From assembly GCA_913057985.1 (NCBI GenBank), contig CAJXPL010000013.1, positions 1 to 64,000 of the forward strand: a stretch of DNA of 64,000 bases, given 5' to 3'. The notes under the pieces were generated by a model. It was not told the DNA's origin. It saw only the letters and a list, made by a program, of their open reading frames with translations, and did no database searches. Both the position numbers and the translations under genes were made by a program. The DNA comes from an uncultured Synechococcus sp. (GTDB lineage: Bacteria; Cyanobacteriota; Cyanobacteriia; PCC-6307; Cyanobiaceae). Below are positions 27,251 to 36,686 of the stretch, in pieces. The first letter of the stretch is position 1. Each line of letters starts with the position of its first letter.

Positions 27251-27696
27251 TTGAAGGCCTCAGCGGGTATCAGATCGCTGTAGGCATCAAATCCGGCAGC
27301 CACAGCGCTGTAGGACTTCTGCAAGCGGCTGAAGTCCTGCAGGCGTGCCGCTTCATCCAGATCAGCCAGAGCTTCTTTCAAGGAGCGGGCCACCTTGGTG
27401 GCTTCCTTGCGCTCGCTCTTGTCGAGGCGCTGATTGATGTAAAGCATTTCCCGGCTCACTTCCTGCATGGGGCCATGCAGAAGGTTGCGGGTGAACACCC
27501 AATCCTTTTCACTCACCAGCCGTGCCAGATCAGGCAGACGGGACTTTGCGTCTTCAAAGGCTGCGGCCTGGCGGCGGATCACGCCCAGGTCGTCAGGACT
27601 GATGCCGGCAGCATTGGCAGCAGCCGGGGCCATCAGACCCAGGCTCAAAGCGACGCAGAGGCAGAACGCGGCAAGGCGGCTCAGAGCCTTCAGCAT
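27247..27696 (-). CDS. psbQ: Photosystem II extrinsic protein PsbQ (CyanoQ)
   Basis: 149 residues with a signal peptide (LAAFCLCVALSLGLMAPAAANA) followed by a four-helix bundle. Family blocks are ISPDDLGVIRRQAAAFEDAKSRLPDLARLV, KDWVFTRNLLHGPMQEVSREMLYINQRL and SYSAVAAGFDAYSDLIP. PsbQ stabilises the water-oxidising side of PSII in the thylakoid lumen. In Synechocystis it is a lipoprotein. Here there is no lipobox Cys after the hydrophobic core, and ANAAG looks like a signal-peptidase I site, so this one may be soluble. It is followed by the FAD oxidoreductase with a four-base CTGA overlap. Confidence 0.93.
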   Translation of the reverse strand: MLKALSRLAAFCLCVALSLGLMAPAAANAAGISPDDLGVIRRQAAAFEDAKSRLPDLARLVSEKDWVFTRNLLHGPMQEVSREMLYINQRLDKSERKEATKVARSLKEALADLDEAARLQDFSRLQKSYSAVAAGFDAYSDLIPAEAFN

Positions 27697-27770
27697 GGTG
27701 ATCGAAAATTTCCCTGCGACTTTAACCAGCCCCTCCTGCGCGGGAGAATTTTGTTTTTCAAAGCGTTGTT

Positions 27771-28625
27771 GTGAGTGACGCCACGGTCATCCTTCAGATG
27801 ATCTGCCCCGATCGGCCGGGTCTGGTCAGCGAATTGGCGGGTTGGGTGGCGGCCAACGGCGGCAGCATTCGCCATGCCGATCACCACACGGATGCGGGAG
27901 CTGGGGTGTTTCTCAGCCGGATTGAGTGGCAGCTCCAGGGATTCGGCATTCCCCGCGATGTGCTTCCTGAAGCGGCTCAGGCTCTGGGACAGCGGCTTGG
28001 TGGCGAAGCGCAGCTCCACTTCTCAGACGAGCATCCCCGTGTGGCGATTTTTGCCAGCAAGCAGAGCCACTGCCTGCAGGACTTGCTCTGGCGGGTTCAA
28101 AGCGGGGAGCTGCCGATGCAGGTTCCCCTGGTCATCGCCAACCATCCGGATCTGGAACCCCTGTGTGCATCCTTTGAGATTCCGTTTGTTTGTGTTCCCG
28201 TCAGTCGGGACACCAAAGCGGAAGCGGAGCAGCGGATCCTGGAGCTGCTTGAAAAGAACAAGGTTGAACTTGCGGTGCTGGCCAAATACATGCAGGTGCT
28301 GAGCAGTGATTTCCTTGAGCGTTTCCCCCAGGTGATCAACATCCACCATTCGTTTCTGCCAGCGTTCAAGGGTGCTCAGCCGTACCACCGTGCCTGGGAC
28401 CGTGGGGTCAAGCTCATCGGCGCTACAGCCCACTACGTCACCGAAGATCTGGATGACGGCCCGATCATTGAGCAAACCACCGTTTCTGTCAGCCATCGGG
28501 ACGAAGTGGAGGATCTGATCCGCAAGGGCCGTGACACGGAACGCCTTGCCTTGGCGCGGGCCCTTCGCTTGCATCTGCGCCGTCAGGTGATGGTCTATCG
28601 CGGGCGTACGGCTGTTTTTGCATGA
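27771..28625 (+). CDS. purU: Formyltetrahydrofolate deformylase
   Basis: 284 residues. An N-terminal ACT domain (VILQMICPDRPGLVSELAGWVAANGG, residues about 5-30) precedes a formyltransferase-like domain with HPRVAIFASKQSHCLQDLL, the hinge LAKYMQVLSSDFLERFPQVINIHHSFLPAFKGA with the catalytic His, and GATAHYVTEDLDDGPII with the catalytic Asp. It hydrolyses 10-formyl-THF to THF and formate, and the formate can feed PurT (15029-16207). The start is GTG 27771. The stop overlaps the ATG of the next gene (ATGA). The gap to divergent psbQ is 74 bases. Confidence 0.97.
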   Translation: MSDATVILQMICPDRPGLVSELAGWVAANGGSIRHADHHTDAGAGVFLSRIEWQLQGFGIPRDVLPEAAQALGQRLGGEAQLHFSDEHPRVAIFASKQSHCLQDLLWRVQSGELPMQVPLVIANHPDLEPLCASFEIPFVCVPVSRDTKAEAEQRILELLEKNKVELAVLAKYMQVLSSDFLERFPQVINIHHSFLPAFKGAQPYHRAWDRGVKLIGATAHYVTEDLDDGPIIEQTTVSVSHRDEVEDLIRKGRDTERLALARALRLHLRRQVMVYRGRTAVFA

Positions 28626-29899
28626 CCTCTGATCGTGGCGGTCAGGCTTTCCGGCTTGGCCTGTTTCTGCTCCCCTCCAGTGCTCTGCTCTCGGGCATCT
28701 GTCTCTTTGTGGCTTGTGTCAGCGGCAGTCGGGGCAGGGATCGGCCTGTTTGGCAGGCCCGCTGGACCCAGCCGTTTATGGTTGCTGCTCTGTTGATGCT
28801 GGTGGGGGCGCTGGGGGCGGAAACAGGGGCGCTGGCCTGGGCTGGGCTGGGCAATTGGTTGCCGTTGTTTTGGGCCTTCTGGGCTTTTCAGCCCCATCTG
28901 GCCAGCGAACAGCAGCGCCGTCAGGCCGCTTGGGTGCTGGTGGCCGGCACCTTGCCGGTGCTGTTCACCGGCCTTGGGCAAATGTTTCTGGGTTGGCAGG
29001 GACCCTGGCAACTTGGAGGTGGCGCCATCATCTGGTTCGTCGCGCCCGGTGGTGAGCCGCAGGGGCGACTCTCGGCCCTGTTTGATTACGCCAACATCGC
29101 CGGTGCCTGGCTCGGGGTGGTCTGGCCGTTGATGCTGGCGGCTGTGCTGCGGCCCGATGGTTGGTGGCGGCGCGGTGCTGCTCTGGTGCTCACGCTTTCA
29201 ACAGTTGTTGCGGTTGTGCTCACCCAGTCGCGCAATGCCATGGGCGCGCTGGCCTTGTCGGTTCCCTTTGTGATGGGGCCGATGCAGTGGGTCTGGTTGT
29301 TCCCCCTGCTGCTGCTCCTGGCCTCGCCGTTGGTGTTGGTGGTGCTGCCCGGTGTCCCGTCCGGATGGCGCCAATTGGCGATGGCCTTAATACCCGAACC
29401 GATTCTTGATCGACTCCTGGAACGGGGAGGGCCCACTGCCTGGAAACACACCCGTCTGGGGCAGTGGGGGTATGCCTTGGAGTTGGTTGCCGCCCGTCCT
29501 TGGCTGGGCTGGGGGGCTGCTGCTTTCAGTGTGCTGTACCCGATCTATGCGGCTAAGCGTTGGCATGGCCATTCCCACAATCTCCCCCTGGAGTTGGCGA
29601 TCAGCCATGGCCTTCCGGTGATGCTGTTGGTTGTAGGAACGGTGTTGCTGTTGCTGGTGGTGGCTCTGCGGCGTGGAATCCTGCAGAAAGCACCTATGGA
29701 ACGGGCCTGGTGGACCGCCACGCTGGTGCTGGTGGCGATGCATGCCACCGACCTTCCGTTGTTCGACAGTCGGCTCAACATCCTGGGCTGGACCCTGTTG
29801 GCCGGTTTGGCTGCCTTCAACCAGGAGCGGGAACAGACTCCATCGCCAAGGCCTGATCGTGATGCTCCCGCAGCTTCGCCGGAGCCAGGGGCCCCCTGA
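28622..29899 (+). CDS. O-antigen ligase/polymerase-like (Wzy_C) membrane protein
   Basis: 425 residues with about ten to eleven hydrophobic helices and little else. It contains PQGRLSALFDYANIAGAWLGVVWPL (about residues 140-165), VVLTQSRNAMGALAL and WLGWGAAAFSVLYPIYAAKRWHGHSHNLPLELAISHGLP, the His-containing HSHNLPLE loop typical of the Wzy_C family. Members polymerise or ligate surface polysaccharides; the cyanobacterial IctB protein belongs to the same fold. The C-terminal 25 residues are Pro-rich. ATGA overlap with purU. It overlaps the radical SAM gene tail to tail by 83 bases, an unusually long convergent overlap. Confidence 0.8.
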   Translation: MTSDRGGQAFRLGLFLLPSSALLSGICLFVACVSGSRGRDRPVWQARWTQPFMVAALLMLVGALGAETGALAWAGLGNWLPLFWAFWAFQPHLASEQQRRQAAWVLVAGTLPVLFTGLGQMFLGWQGPWQLGGGAIIWFVAPGGEPQGRLSALFDYANIAGAWLGVVWPLMLAAVLRPDGWWRRGAALVLTLSTVVAVVLTQSRNAMGALALSVPFVMGPMQWVWLFPLLLLLASPLVLVVLPGVPSGWRQLAMALIPEPILDRLLERGGPTAWKHTRLGQWGYALELVAARPWLGWGAAAFSVLYPIYAAKRWHGHSHNLPLELAISHGLPVMLLVVGTVLLLLVVALRRGILQKAPMERAWWTATLVLVAMHATDLPLFDSRLNILGWTLLAGLAAFNQEREQTPSPRPDRDAPAASPEPGAP

Positions 29900-31463
29900 G
29901 GTGGGTCCAGGGGAGGGTTGTTGAGGCCTCCCATGGTTCCTGGATCACCGTGCTCCAGGGCGGCGGTGGCGGCAGGGCTGGGCCTGGCATCGGCTGTAGT
30001 TCCCCATTGAGGGCAGCCCGGTAGGTCTTCTTCCAGCCGCCCATGCTTTCGCGGCCCTCGCCAACGGCTGCGATCACCGGTGCCAGGCGACGGTCGCTGC
30101 GGGATAGCAGGGCCTGAATCACGCTCCAGCCATAGCTCTCCGGGCGGAATTCGATCCCCTTCGGTTTCAACCGTTTGGCCAGACGTTTAAGGCGCTTCTC
30201 GGCTTCCGGTCGGACGCCCTGCCACTGAAAGGGGGTCTGGGCTTTGGGCACAAAGGTGCTCACCCCAAGGGTGAAGCGCAGTCCAGGGGTTCCTTTCTTG
30301 AGCGCCAGCAGCAGATCCGCCGTTGCTTCGACGTCGTCATCCGATTCCGTCGGCAGGCCCACCATCCCGTAGAGCTTGAGACCCGTGAGGCCGCCCTGTT
30401 TGGCATGGCGAGCCGCTTCATGGATGGCCTCCGTGGTGAGTTTCTTGTTCACCACCTCGCGCATCCGCTCACTGCCGCTTTCGATGGCGATGGTGAGGGA
30501 GCGGCTGCCCCGTTTGGCCAGGATCCGACCCAACTCAGGGGTCACGGTGGCTGCCCTCACCGAGCTGACGCTGACGCGGGTGCCATCGAAACGGTCTTGA
30601 TCCAGCCAGTGCAGGAGATCGGCGAACTGGGGATGCTGGGTGACGGAGGCCCCCAGTAGCCCAAGCCGTTTGGTGGCTTGAAGACCTTTCTCCACGGCCG
30701 GGATCAGGCCGTCATCCAACGACGGTGTCCGGAAGGGCAGCGTCAGGTAGCTGGCCAGACAGAACCTGCACAGTTCAGGACAACTGCGCACCACCTCCAC
30801 CATGTGGATATCTGGCCAGGCGGCCTCGGGGGTGACCACCGTTGAGTGACTCAGGGTGTTGCCGCGCCAGGTCTGTTTTTCCACCTGGGCTGGAACCGCT
30901 GGATCGATCGGTTCCACGCCCATCAGCTCTCCGTCAGGGTCGTACTGCGGGGCATAGAGCGATGGTACGTACACCCCCGGCACCTGAGCCAGCTGTCGCA
31001 GCCGCTCCGCTCGCGGTGCCTGTCGGCAGTTCTGCAGCGCATCGATGAAGGCGGGCAGCAGCAGTTCACCGTCCCCGAGCAGCACGGCATCAAAAAACGG
31101 AGCCAGCGGCTCGGGGTTGGCCGTGAGCACCGGTCCGCCGCCGAACACGATCGGGTCCTCATCTCCCCGCTCCAGGGCCCAGACCGGAATTCGCTGGTTC
31201 TGCAGCAGTTCCGGCAGCACCGGTCCATCCAGCTCCCAGCTGAGGGAGAGCCCGAACAGATCGATCTGGCGTGGCATCGCATCACCCTGATCCGTGAACA
31301 GCCGGCGCACGTCCACATCCGATCGCTGCGCCAGGGTCGCCCAGACGATCTGATAGCCAAGGCTGGTGATCCCTACGGAATAGGTGCTGGGAAAGGCCAG
31401 CACGGCCTTCAGGGCATCGGGGTCCGGCCTGGCCGGATCGAACAGCAGCGTTTCCTGGTTCAG
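29817..31463 (-). CDS. Radical SAM protein, probable CTG start
   Basis: About 548 residues. The N-terminal part is a B12-binding-like Rossmann region (VLAFPSTYSVGITSLGYQIVWA, DLFGLSLSWELD, VFGGGPVLTANPEPLAPFFDAVLLGDGE). The radical SAM core starts at VEVVRSCPELCRFCLASY, where the cluster motif is CxxxCxxC, and includes LTIAIESGSERMREVVNKKLT and KLYGMVGLPTESDDDV. Related proteins of this B12-binding/radical SAM type are mostly uncharacterised. The first standard start (GTG 31403) begins exactly at the first beta strand. CTG at 31463 adds LNQETLLFDPARPDPDALKA, sits six bases after a perfect AGGAGG and forms a CTGA overlap with the ClC stop. Confidence 0.82.
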   Translation of the reverse strand: MNQETLLFDPARPDPDALKAVLAFPSTYSVGITSLGYQIVWATLAQRSDVDVRRLFTDQGDAMPRQIDLFGLSLSWELDGPVLPELLQNQRIPVWALERGDEDPIVFGGGPVLTANPEPLAPFFDAVLLGDGELLLPAFIDALQNCRQAPRAERLRQLAQVPGVYVPSLYAPQYDPDGELMGVEPIDPAVPAQVEKQTWRGNTLSHSTVVTPEAAWPDIHMVEVVRSCPELCRFCLASYLTLPFRTPSLDDGLIPAVEKGLQATKRLGLLGASVTQHPQFADLLHWLDQDRFDGTRVSVSSVRAATVTPELGRILAKRGSRSLTIAIESGSERMREVVNKKLTTEAIHEAARHAKQGGLTGLKLYGMVGLPTESDDDVEATADLLLALKKGTPGLRFTLGVSTFVPKAQTPFQWQGVRPEAEKRLKRLAKRLKPKGIEFRPESYGWSVIQALLSRSDRRLAPVIAAVGEGRESMGGWKKTYRAALNGELQPMPGPALPPPPPWSTVIQEPWEASTTLPWTHLRGPLAPAKLREHHDQALAMESVPAPG

Positions 31464-32905
31464 CTGGGGCCTCCTGTTGGGCCTGATGGCGGGGTGGGCG
31501 GCGTGAACGGACGTCTGTAGCGGTTGAGTTTCATGGCCATCCGATCTTCAGCGTCGAGTTCCATGCCCATCTGACGTTCGTAGATGGAATCCGGATGGAA
31601 CAGTCGCGCCACTACGAAGCTGGTGAGACAGGCCACCAGGATCGGTTTGAGGATCAGCAGATCCTTGGTGAGGGCAAAGGCCAGGAACATCGCCGAGATC
31701 GGCGTGCGGGAACAGCCGGCCACGAAGGCGCCCATGCCCGCGAACACATAGGTGGTGGGCACATGGCCGGTGAGGGCCTCAACGCCAAATCCACCGGCTA
31801 AGCCAATGGCCCCTCCCAGCGTCAGCATCGGCATGAACAGTCCCCCTGGCGCTCCTGAGCCCGCCGCCAGACCGGTGCTGAAGAAGAGCACCACAAAGCT
31901 GGCGAGGGCCAGGCTGATATCGGCTTTTCCGGCTCCAATCAGGTGCTTCAGTTCGCTGGGGTTATGGAAAGCATCCGGCAGGGCTGCATAAACGCAGCCC
32001 AGCACCAGCCCGCTCACGGTCATGCGCAGGATCAGTCGGTCTCCGAACCAACGGTTGCCCTGCCGCTGCATGGTGAGCACGTAGCGGGTGTAAAGCTCCG
32101 CCAGCACGCCGATCACCACACCGAGAGCCACCAGATACAGCAGATCCACCGGCAGGAAGCGCACCAGGGGGGTGTACTCCCGTTCCAGTTGAAACCCGAT
32201 GGTGCTGTTGAGCCCGCCGCCCCCGGGGTTGAGGCCGAGAAAGCCGAGCACATCCGCCAGGGTGTCGGCCGAGAAGGTGGTGATGATCACCAGCAGCAGC
32301 ACCACGGGCCTGGCGGAGTGGAGCAGCTCCTCGATCGCGTAGATGAATCCACCGATGGGAGCACTGAACACGGCGGCAATACCGGCACCACCACCGGCGG
32401 CCACAATCACCCGGCGAAAGGCCACCGGTGCCCGCAGCCAGCGGGACATCTGCCAGGCCACGGAGCCGCCCATCTGAACGGCGGGGCCTTCCGGGCCCAG
32501 GGGGAAACCCGAGCCGATGGCAATGATGCCGGCCACCAGTTTCACCAGGCCCACCCGAAGCCCCATCGGAACCGACCGGTGGCGCAGGAAGCCCATGATG
32601 TGGGTGATCCCGGCTCCGCCAGCGGCCGGAGACAGGTTGGTGATCAACCAGGCCGAGACCATGCCGCCGATGGCGCCGAGGGCGGGGAGCACCACCCAGG
32701 CTGGAAATTCATCGAGCAGGTCGAGCCGCCAATCCCGCAGCAGGTTGATGCCGCTGGTGAACAGCAGGCCGGTGATGGCAGCCCCGAGGCCCGTGAGGGC
32801 CAGAGCCAAAACCACCACCAGCCAGCGGCGTTCCAACAACCTCCTGATGCTCCGGCTGGAGCCCAGGAGGTGGCGTCGCTGCTTGGGTTCGCTCAGGGAG
32901 GGCAC
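31460..32905 (-). CDS. ClC-type chloride channel/transporter
   Basis: 481 residues with many membrane helices. The ClC signatures are present. GSGFPLGPEGPAVQMGGS carries the gating Glu (GPEGP, where most have GREGP). GGGAGIAAVFSAPIGGFIYAIEEL and SGAPGGLFMPMLTLGGAIG match the helix F and N loops. The usual GSGIP of helix D reads GGAGI, so anion selectivity is hard to predict. There is no CBS pair at the C-terminus; the tail is Pro-rich. It is 18 bases after acnB and overlaps the radical SAM gene by four bases, so acnB, this gene and the radical SAM gene may form one transcript. Confidence 0.93.
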   Translation of the reverse strand: MPSLSEPKQRRHLLGSSRSIRRLLERRWLVVVLALALTGLGAAITGLLFTSGINLLRDWRLDLLDEFPAWVVLPALGAIGGMVSAWLITNLSPAAGGAGITHIMGFLRHRSVPMGLRVGLVKLVAGIIAIGSGFPLGPEGPAVQMGGSVAWQMSRWLRAPVAFRRVIVAAGGGAGIAAVFSAPIGGFIYAIEELLHSARPVVLLLVIITTFSADTLADVLGFLGLNPGGGGLNSTIGFQLEREYTPLVRFLPVDLLYLVALGVVIGVLAELYTRYVLTMQRQGNRWFGDRLILRMTVSGLVLGCVYAALPDAFHNPSELKHLIGAGKADISLALASFVVLFFSTGLAAGSGAPGGLFMPMLTLGGAIGLAGGFGVEALTGHVPTTYVFAGMGAFVAGCSRTPISAMFLAFALTKDLLILKPILVACLTSFVVARLFHPDSIYERQMGMELDAEDRMAMKLNRYRRPFTPPTPPSGPTGGPS

Positions 32906-32923
32906 AGATGAGGTGATCCGGAA

Positions 32924-35506
32924 TCAGGCCTGAGCCAGAACGGTTGCTTCGTCGTCAGCGCTGACCACGCGCCCCTGGTCTTCAAAGCCGCTGATCTGAT
33001 CGAAGTTCAGGTAGCGGTAGAGCTCGTCGGAGAGGGGATCGATCTTCTCGGCCGCAATGCTGCGGTATTCCTCCGGGGTGGGAATGCGTCCCAGCTGGGC
33101 GCAGACGGCGGCCAGTTCGGCGCTGCCCAGGTACACCTGAGCACCTTTGCCCAGGCGGTTGTTGAAGTTGCGGGTGCTGGTGGAGAACACGGTGGTGTTG
33201 TCCTCCACGCGGGCTTGGTTGCCCATGCAGAGGGAGCAACCCGGCATCTCCATGCGGGACCCGGCGGCCTCGAAGGTGGCGTAGTAGCCCTCCTCTTTGA
33301 GGGTCTCTTCGTCCATCCGCGTTGGCGGACAGACCCACAGGCGCGCCGTGTTCTGGCCGGCGCCTTCCAGCACCTTTGCCGCGGCGCGGTAGTGGCCGAT
33401 GTTGGTCATGCAGGAGCCGATGAACACCTCCTGCACCGGGTCACCTGCTACTTCGCTGAGCAGCTTCACGTTGTCGGGATCGTTGGGGCAGGCCACCACC
33501 GGTTCGGTGAGCTCGTCGAGGTTGATCTCCAGCACTTCCGCATACTCCGCGTCAGGGTCAGCGCTCATCAGCTGCGGGTTTGCCAGCCAGGCCTCCATCT
33601 CCTTGATCCTGCGGGCCAGGGTGCGGGCGTCGCTGTAGCCGCGGGCGATCATGTTTTTCAGCAGCGACACGTTGCTGCGCAGGTATTCGCTCACCGTGTC
33701 TTCGGAGAGCTTGATCGTGCAGCCGGCGCAGGAGCGTTCGGCGCTGGCATCGGTGAGTTCGAAGGCCTGTTCCAGCTTCAGGTCGGGCAGACCTTCGATC
33801 TCCATGATCCGGCCGTTGAAAAGGTTCTTCTTGTTGGCCTTTTCAACGGTGAGCAGTCCCCGCTGGATGGCCACCCAGGGGATGGCGTTCACCACGTCCC
33901 GGAGCGTGACACCCGGTTGCAGGGATCCGCTGAAGCGCACCAGCACCGATTCAGGCATGTCCAGTGGCATGGCGCCGATGGCGGCCGCAAAGGCCACCAC
34001 TCCAGAGCCGCCGGGGAAGGAAATGCCGAGGGGAAAGCGGGTGTGGCTGTCGCCGCCCGTGCCGACGGTGTCGGGCAGAAGCATCCGGTTCAGCCAGCTG
34101 TGGATGATGCCGTCACCGGGCCGAAGAGCCACGCCACCGCGCTGGGCGAAGAAGTCGGGCAGTTCGTTCTGGGTCTGCAGATCCACCGGCTTTGGATAGG
34201 CGGCGGTGTGGCAGAAGCTCTGCATCACCAGGTCGGAGGAGAAGCCCAGGCAGGCCAGCTCCTTCATTTCGTCCCGGGTCATCGGGCCGGTGGTGTCCTG
34301 GGAGCCGACGGTTGTCATCAGCGGTTCGCAGCTGGTGCCGGGTCGGACGCCTGCAAGACCGCAGGCCTTGCCCACCATCTTCTGCGCCAGGGTGAAGCCC
34401 TTGCCGGTGTCTGCCGGGGCTGAGGGGCGGATGAACAGATCCGAAGGGGTGAGGCCAAGCTTGGCGCGCACCTTGTCGGTGAGGGCGCGACCGATCATCA
34501 GGGGGATGCGACCGCCGGCCCGCACCTCGTCGCTGATCGTGGTGGGCTTCAGCTCGAAGCGACTCACCACCGTGCCCTCCCGTTCGATCGTGCCGGCGTG
34601 GGGGCGGATGGTGATCACATCACCGCTATTCAGGTCGGTGACATCGCATTCGATTGGCAGGGCACCGGAGTCTTCAGCCGTGTTGAAGAAGATCGGGGCG
34701 ATCTTGCCGCCAAGGATCACTCCGCCGGCCCGCTTGTTGGGCACGTGGGGAATGTCGTTGCCGGTGTGCCAGAGCACCGAATTGATGGCGCTCTTACGGG
34801 AGCTGCCGGTTCCCACCACATCACCGACGTAGGCCACGGGATGGCCTTTCTCCTTCAGGCTCGCGATGGTCTTCAGGCCCTCTGGATCCCGGGTCTCGAG
34901 CATCGCCAGGGCATGGACGGGGATGTCCGGCCGGGTGGTGGCATGGGTGGCCGGCGACAGATCGTCCGTGTTGGTTTCGCCTTCAACCTTGAACACCGTC
35001 ACGGTGATGCTGTCGGCCAGTTCCGGCTTGGCGGTGAACCACTCGGCTGCGGCCCAGCTGTCCACAACCTGCTTGGCAAAGCGGTTGTCCTCCGCCAGAT
35101 CCATCACTTCGTTGAAGGCGTCGTAGACGAGCAGCGTTCGGCTGAGTCCCTCAGCAGCACAGCCCGCCAGCGCAGCGTCGGAGTGCTTCAGCAGCTCGAT
35201 CAGGGCGGCGACGTTGTATCCCCCCACCATCGTTCCCAGCAGGCGTGTGGCGTCCAGTGGTGACACCAGGGGGCTCTTGGCGTCTCCCTGAGCCACGGCA
35301 CTGAGCCAGGTGGCCTTCACGTAAGCCGCCTCATCCACACCCGGGGGGATCCGTTCGCTGAGCAGGTGCAGCAGGAACTCCTCTTCGCCGGCGGGAGGGT
35401 TCTGCAGCAGCTCGGTCAGTCCCTGGGTCTGCTCGGCGTTGAGCGGAAGAGCGGGAACGCCCTGGGCTTGCCGGGCGGCGGCCAGCTCGCGGTAAGCGCT
35501 CAGCAT
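32924..35506 (-). CDS. acnB: Aconitate hydratase B
   Basis: 860 residues from ATG 35506 ([18 protein letters not shown]), the normal AcnB length; the open frame continues 54 codons upstream without homology. It converts citrate to isocitrate with a [4Fe-4S] cluster. The HEAT-like N-terminal domain is followed by a swivel domain ([16 protein letters not shown]) and the Fe-S domain, where the ligands are [10 protein letters not shown] and [29 protein letters not shown] and [23 protein letters not shown] are further family blocks. It is divergent from the DAHP synthase gene with a 96-base gap. Confidence 0.98.
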   Translation of the reverse strand: MLSAYRELAAARQAQGVPALPLNAEQTQGLTELLQNPPAGEEEFLLHLLSERIPPGVDEAAYVKATWLSAVAQGDAKSPLVSPLDATRLLGTMVGGYNVAALIELLKHSDAALAGCAAEGLSRTLLVYDAFNEVMDLAEDNRFAKQVVDSWAAAEWFTAKPELADSITVTVFKVEGETNTDDLSPATHATTRPDIPVHALAMLETRDPEGLKTIASLKEKGHPVAYVGDVVGTGSSRKSAINSVLWHTGNDIPHVPNKRAGGVILGGKIAPIFFNTAEDSGALPIECDVTDLNSGDVITIRPHAGTIEREGTVVSRFELKPTTISDEVRAGGRIPLMIGRALTDKVRAKLGLTPSDLFIRPSAPADTGKGFTLAQKMVGKACGLAGVRPGTSCEPLMTTVGSQDTTGPMTRDEMKELACLGFSSDLVMQSFCHTAAYPKPVDLQTQNELPDFFAQRGGVALRPGDGIIHSWLNRMLLPDTVGTGGDSHTRFPLGISFPGGSGVVAFAAAIGAMPLDMPESVLVRFSGSLQPGVTLRDVVNAIPWVAIQRGLLTVEKANKKNLFNGRIMEIEGLPDLKLEQAFELTDASAERSCAGCTIKLSEDTVSEYLRSNVSLLKNMIARGYSDARTLARRIKEMEAWLANPQLMSADPDAEYAEVLEINLDELTEPVVACPNDPDNVKLLSEVAGDPVQEVFIGSCMTNIGHYRAAAKVLEGAGQNTARLWVCPPTRMDEETLKEEGYYATFEAAGSRMEMPGCSLCMGNQARVEDNTTVFSTSTRNFNNRLGKGAQVYLGSAELAAVCAQLGRIPTPEEYRSIAAEKIDPLSDELYRYLNFDQISGFEDQGRVVSADDEATVLAQA

Positions 35507-35602
35507 GGAGATCTCTGTGCAGGGATGACCACCATTCTTCCGGACCGTGTCTGTTGCCAGTGAGCGGGGTGCGTAGCCTTGGTCGGAGTCTCGCGTCCAG
35601 TC

Positions 35603-36670
35603 ATGGCCACCACCTCCGATTTGCATGTGGTGGAGACACGTCCCCTGGTGGCCCCTGCTGTGTTGCATCAGGAGCTGCCCATGGACGCGGCGGCGCTCGA
35701 GACCGTGGCGTCAGCCCGCCATCGCATTCAAGACATCCTCAGTGGCCGTGATCAGCGCTTGCTGGTGGTGGTGGGCCCTTGCTCTGTTCACGACGTCAAA
35801 GCTGCCCGGGAGTATGCCCAGCGCCTGGCTCCGATCCGCGAGCGCTTGAAGGATCAGCTCGAGGTGGTGATGCGGGTGTATTTCGAGAAGCCGCGCACCA
35901 CGGTTGGTTGGAAGGGACTGATCAACGACCCCCATCTCGACGACTCCTACGACATCAACACAGGTCTGCGGCGGGCTCGGGGACTGCTGTTGGATCTCGC
36001 CCGGGAGGGGATGCCTGCTGCAACGGAACTGCTCGATCCCGTGGTTCCCCAGTACATCGCTGATTTGATCAGCTGGACCGCGATCGGCGCCAGGACGACG
36101 GAAAGTCAGACCCACCGTGAAATGGCCTCAGGGCTGTCGATGCCGATCGGCTACAAGAACAGCACCAACGGCAGCGCCACCATTGCGATCAATGCCATGC
36201 AGGCGGCAGCCAAGCCGCATCACTTTCTCGGCATCAATCGCGATGGTCATGCCTCGATCGTCAGCACCACGGGGAATCCCTACGGCCACCTCGTGCTGCG
36301 GGGCGGCAGCCAGGGCAGCAATTACCACCTGGAGGCTGTGCAGGAGGCCGCAGCCGAGTTGAGCCAGGCCGGTCTGCAGGATCGACTGATGGTGGATTGC
36401 AGCCATGCCAACAGCAACAAAGACTTCCGCCGACAGGGGGAGGTGCTGGCCAGCGTTGCCGAGCAGTTGCGGGGGGGCTCCAATCACGTGATGGGCGTGA
36501 TGATCGAGAGCCATCTGGTGGAAGGCAACCAGAAGCTCAACGCCGACCTGACGCAGCTGACCTATGGCCAGAGCGTCACGGATGCATGCATCAGCCTCAA
36601 GACCACCGAAACCCTGTTGGAGGATCTGGCTGCGGCCGTGGCCAGTCGCAAACAGACGGTCACCGCCTGA
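35603..36670 (+). CDS. 3-deoxy-7-phosphoheptulonate (DAHP) synthase, class I
   Basis: 355 residues from ATG 35603. It is the first step of the shikimate pathway, condensing PEP and erythrose-4-phosphate. Signatures of the AroF/G/H type are [18 protein letters not shown] (about residues 56-73), [76 protein letters not shown] and the metal-binding [13 protein letters not shown]. The in-frame TTG eight codons upstream is less likely. Feedback regulation cannot be judged from sequence. It converges with the phytol-kinase gene, 16 bases apart. Confidence 0.97.
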   Translation: MATTSDLHVVETRPLVAPAVLHQELPMDAAALETVASARHRIQDILSGRDQRLLVVVGPCSVHDVKAAREYAQRLAPIRERLKDQLEVVMRVYFEKPRTTVGWKGLINDPHLDDSYDINTGLRRARGLLLDLAREGMPAATELLDPVVPQYIADLISWTAIGARTTESQTHREMASGLSMPIGYKNSTNGSATIAINAMQAAAKPHHFLGINRDGHASIVSTTGNPYGHLVLRGGSQGSNYHLEAVQEAAAELSQAGLQDRLMVDCSHANSNKDFRRQGEVLASVAEQLRGGSNHVMGVMIESHLVEGNQKLNADLTQLTYGQSVTDACISLKTTETLLEDLAAAVASRKQTVTA

Positions 36671-36686
36671 GCATCAACGCCTTGGT

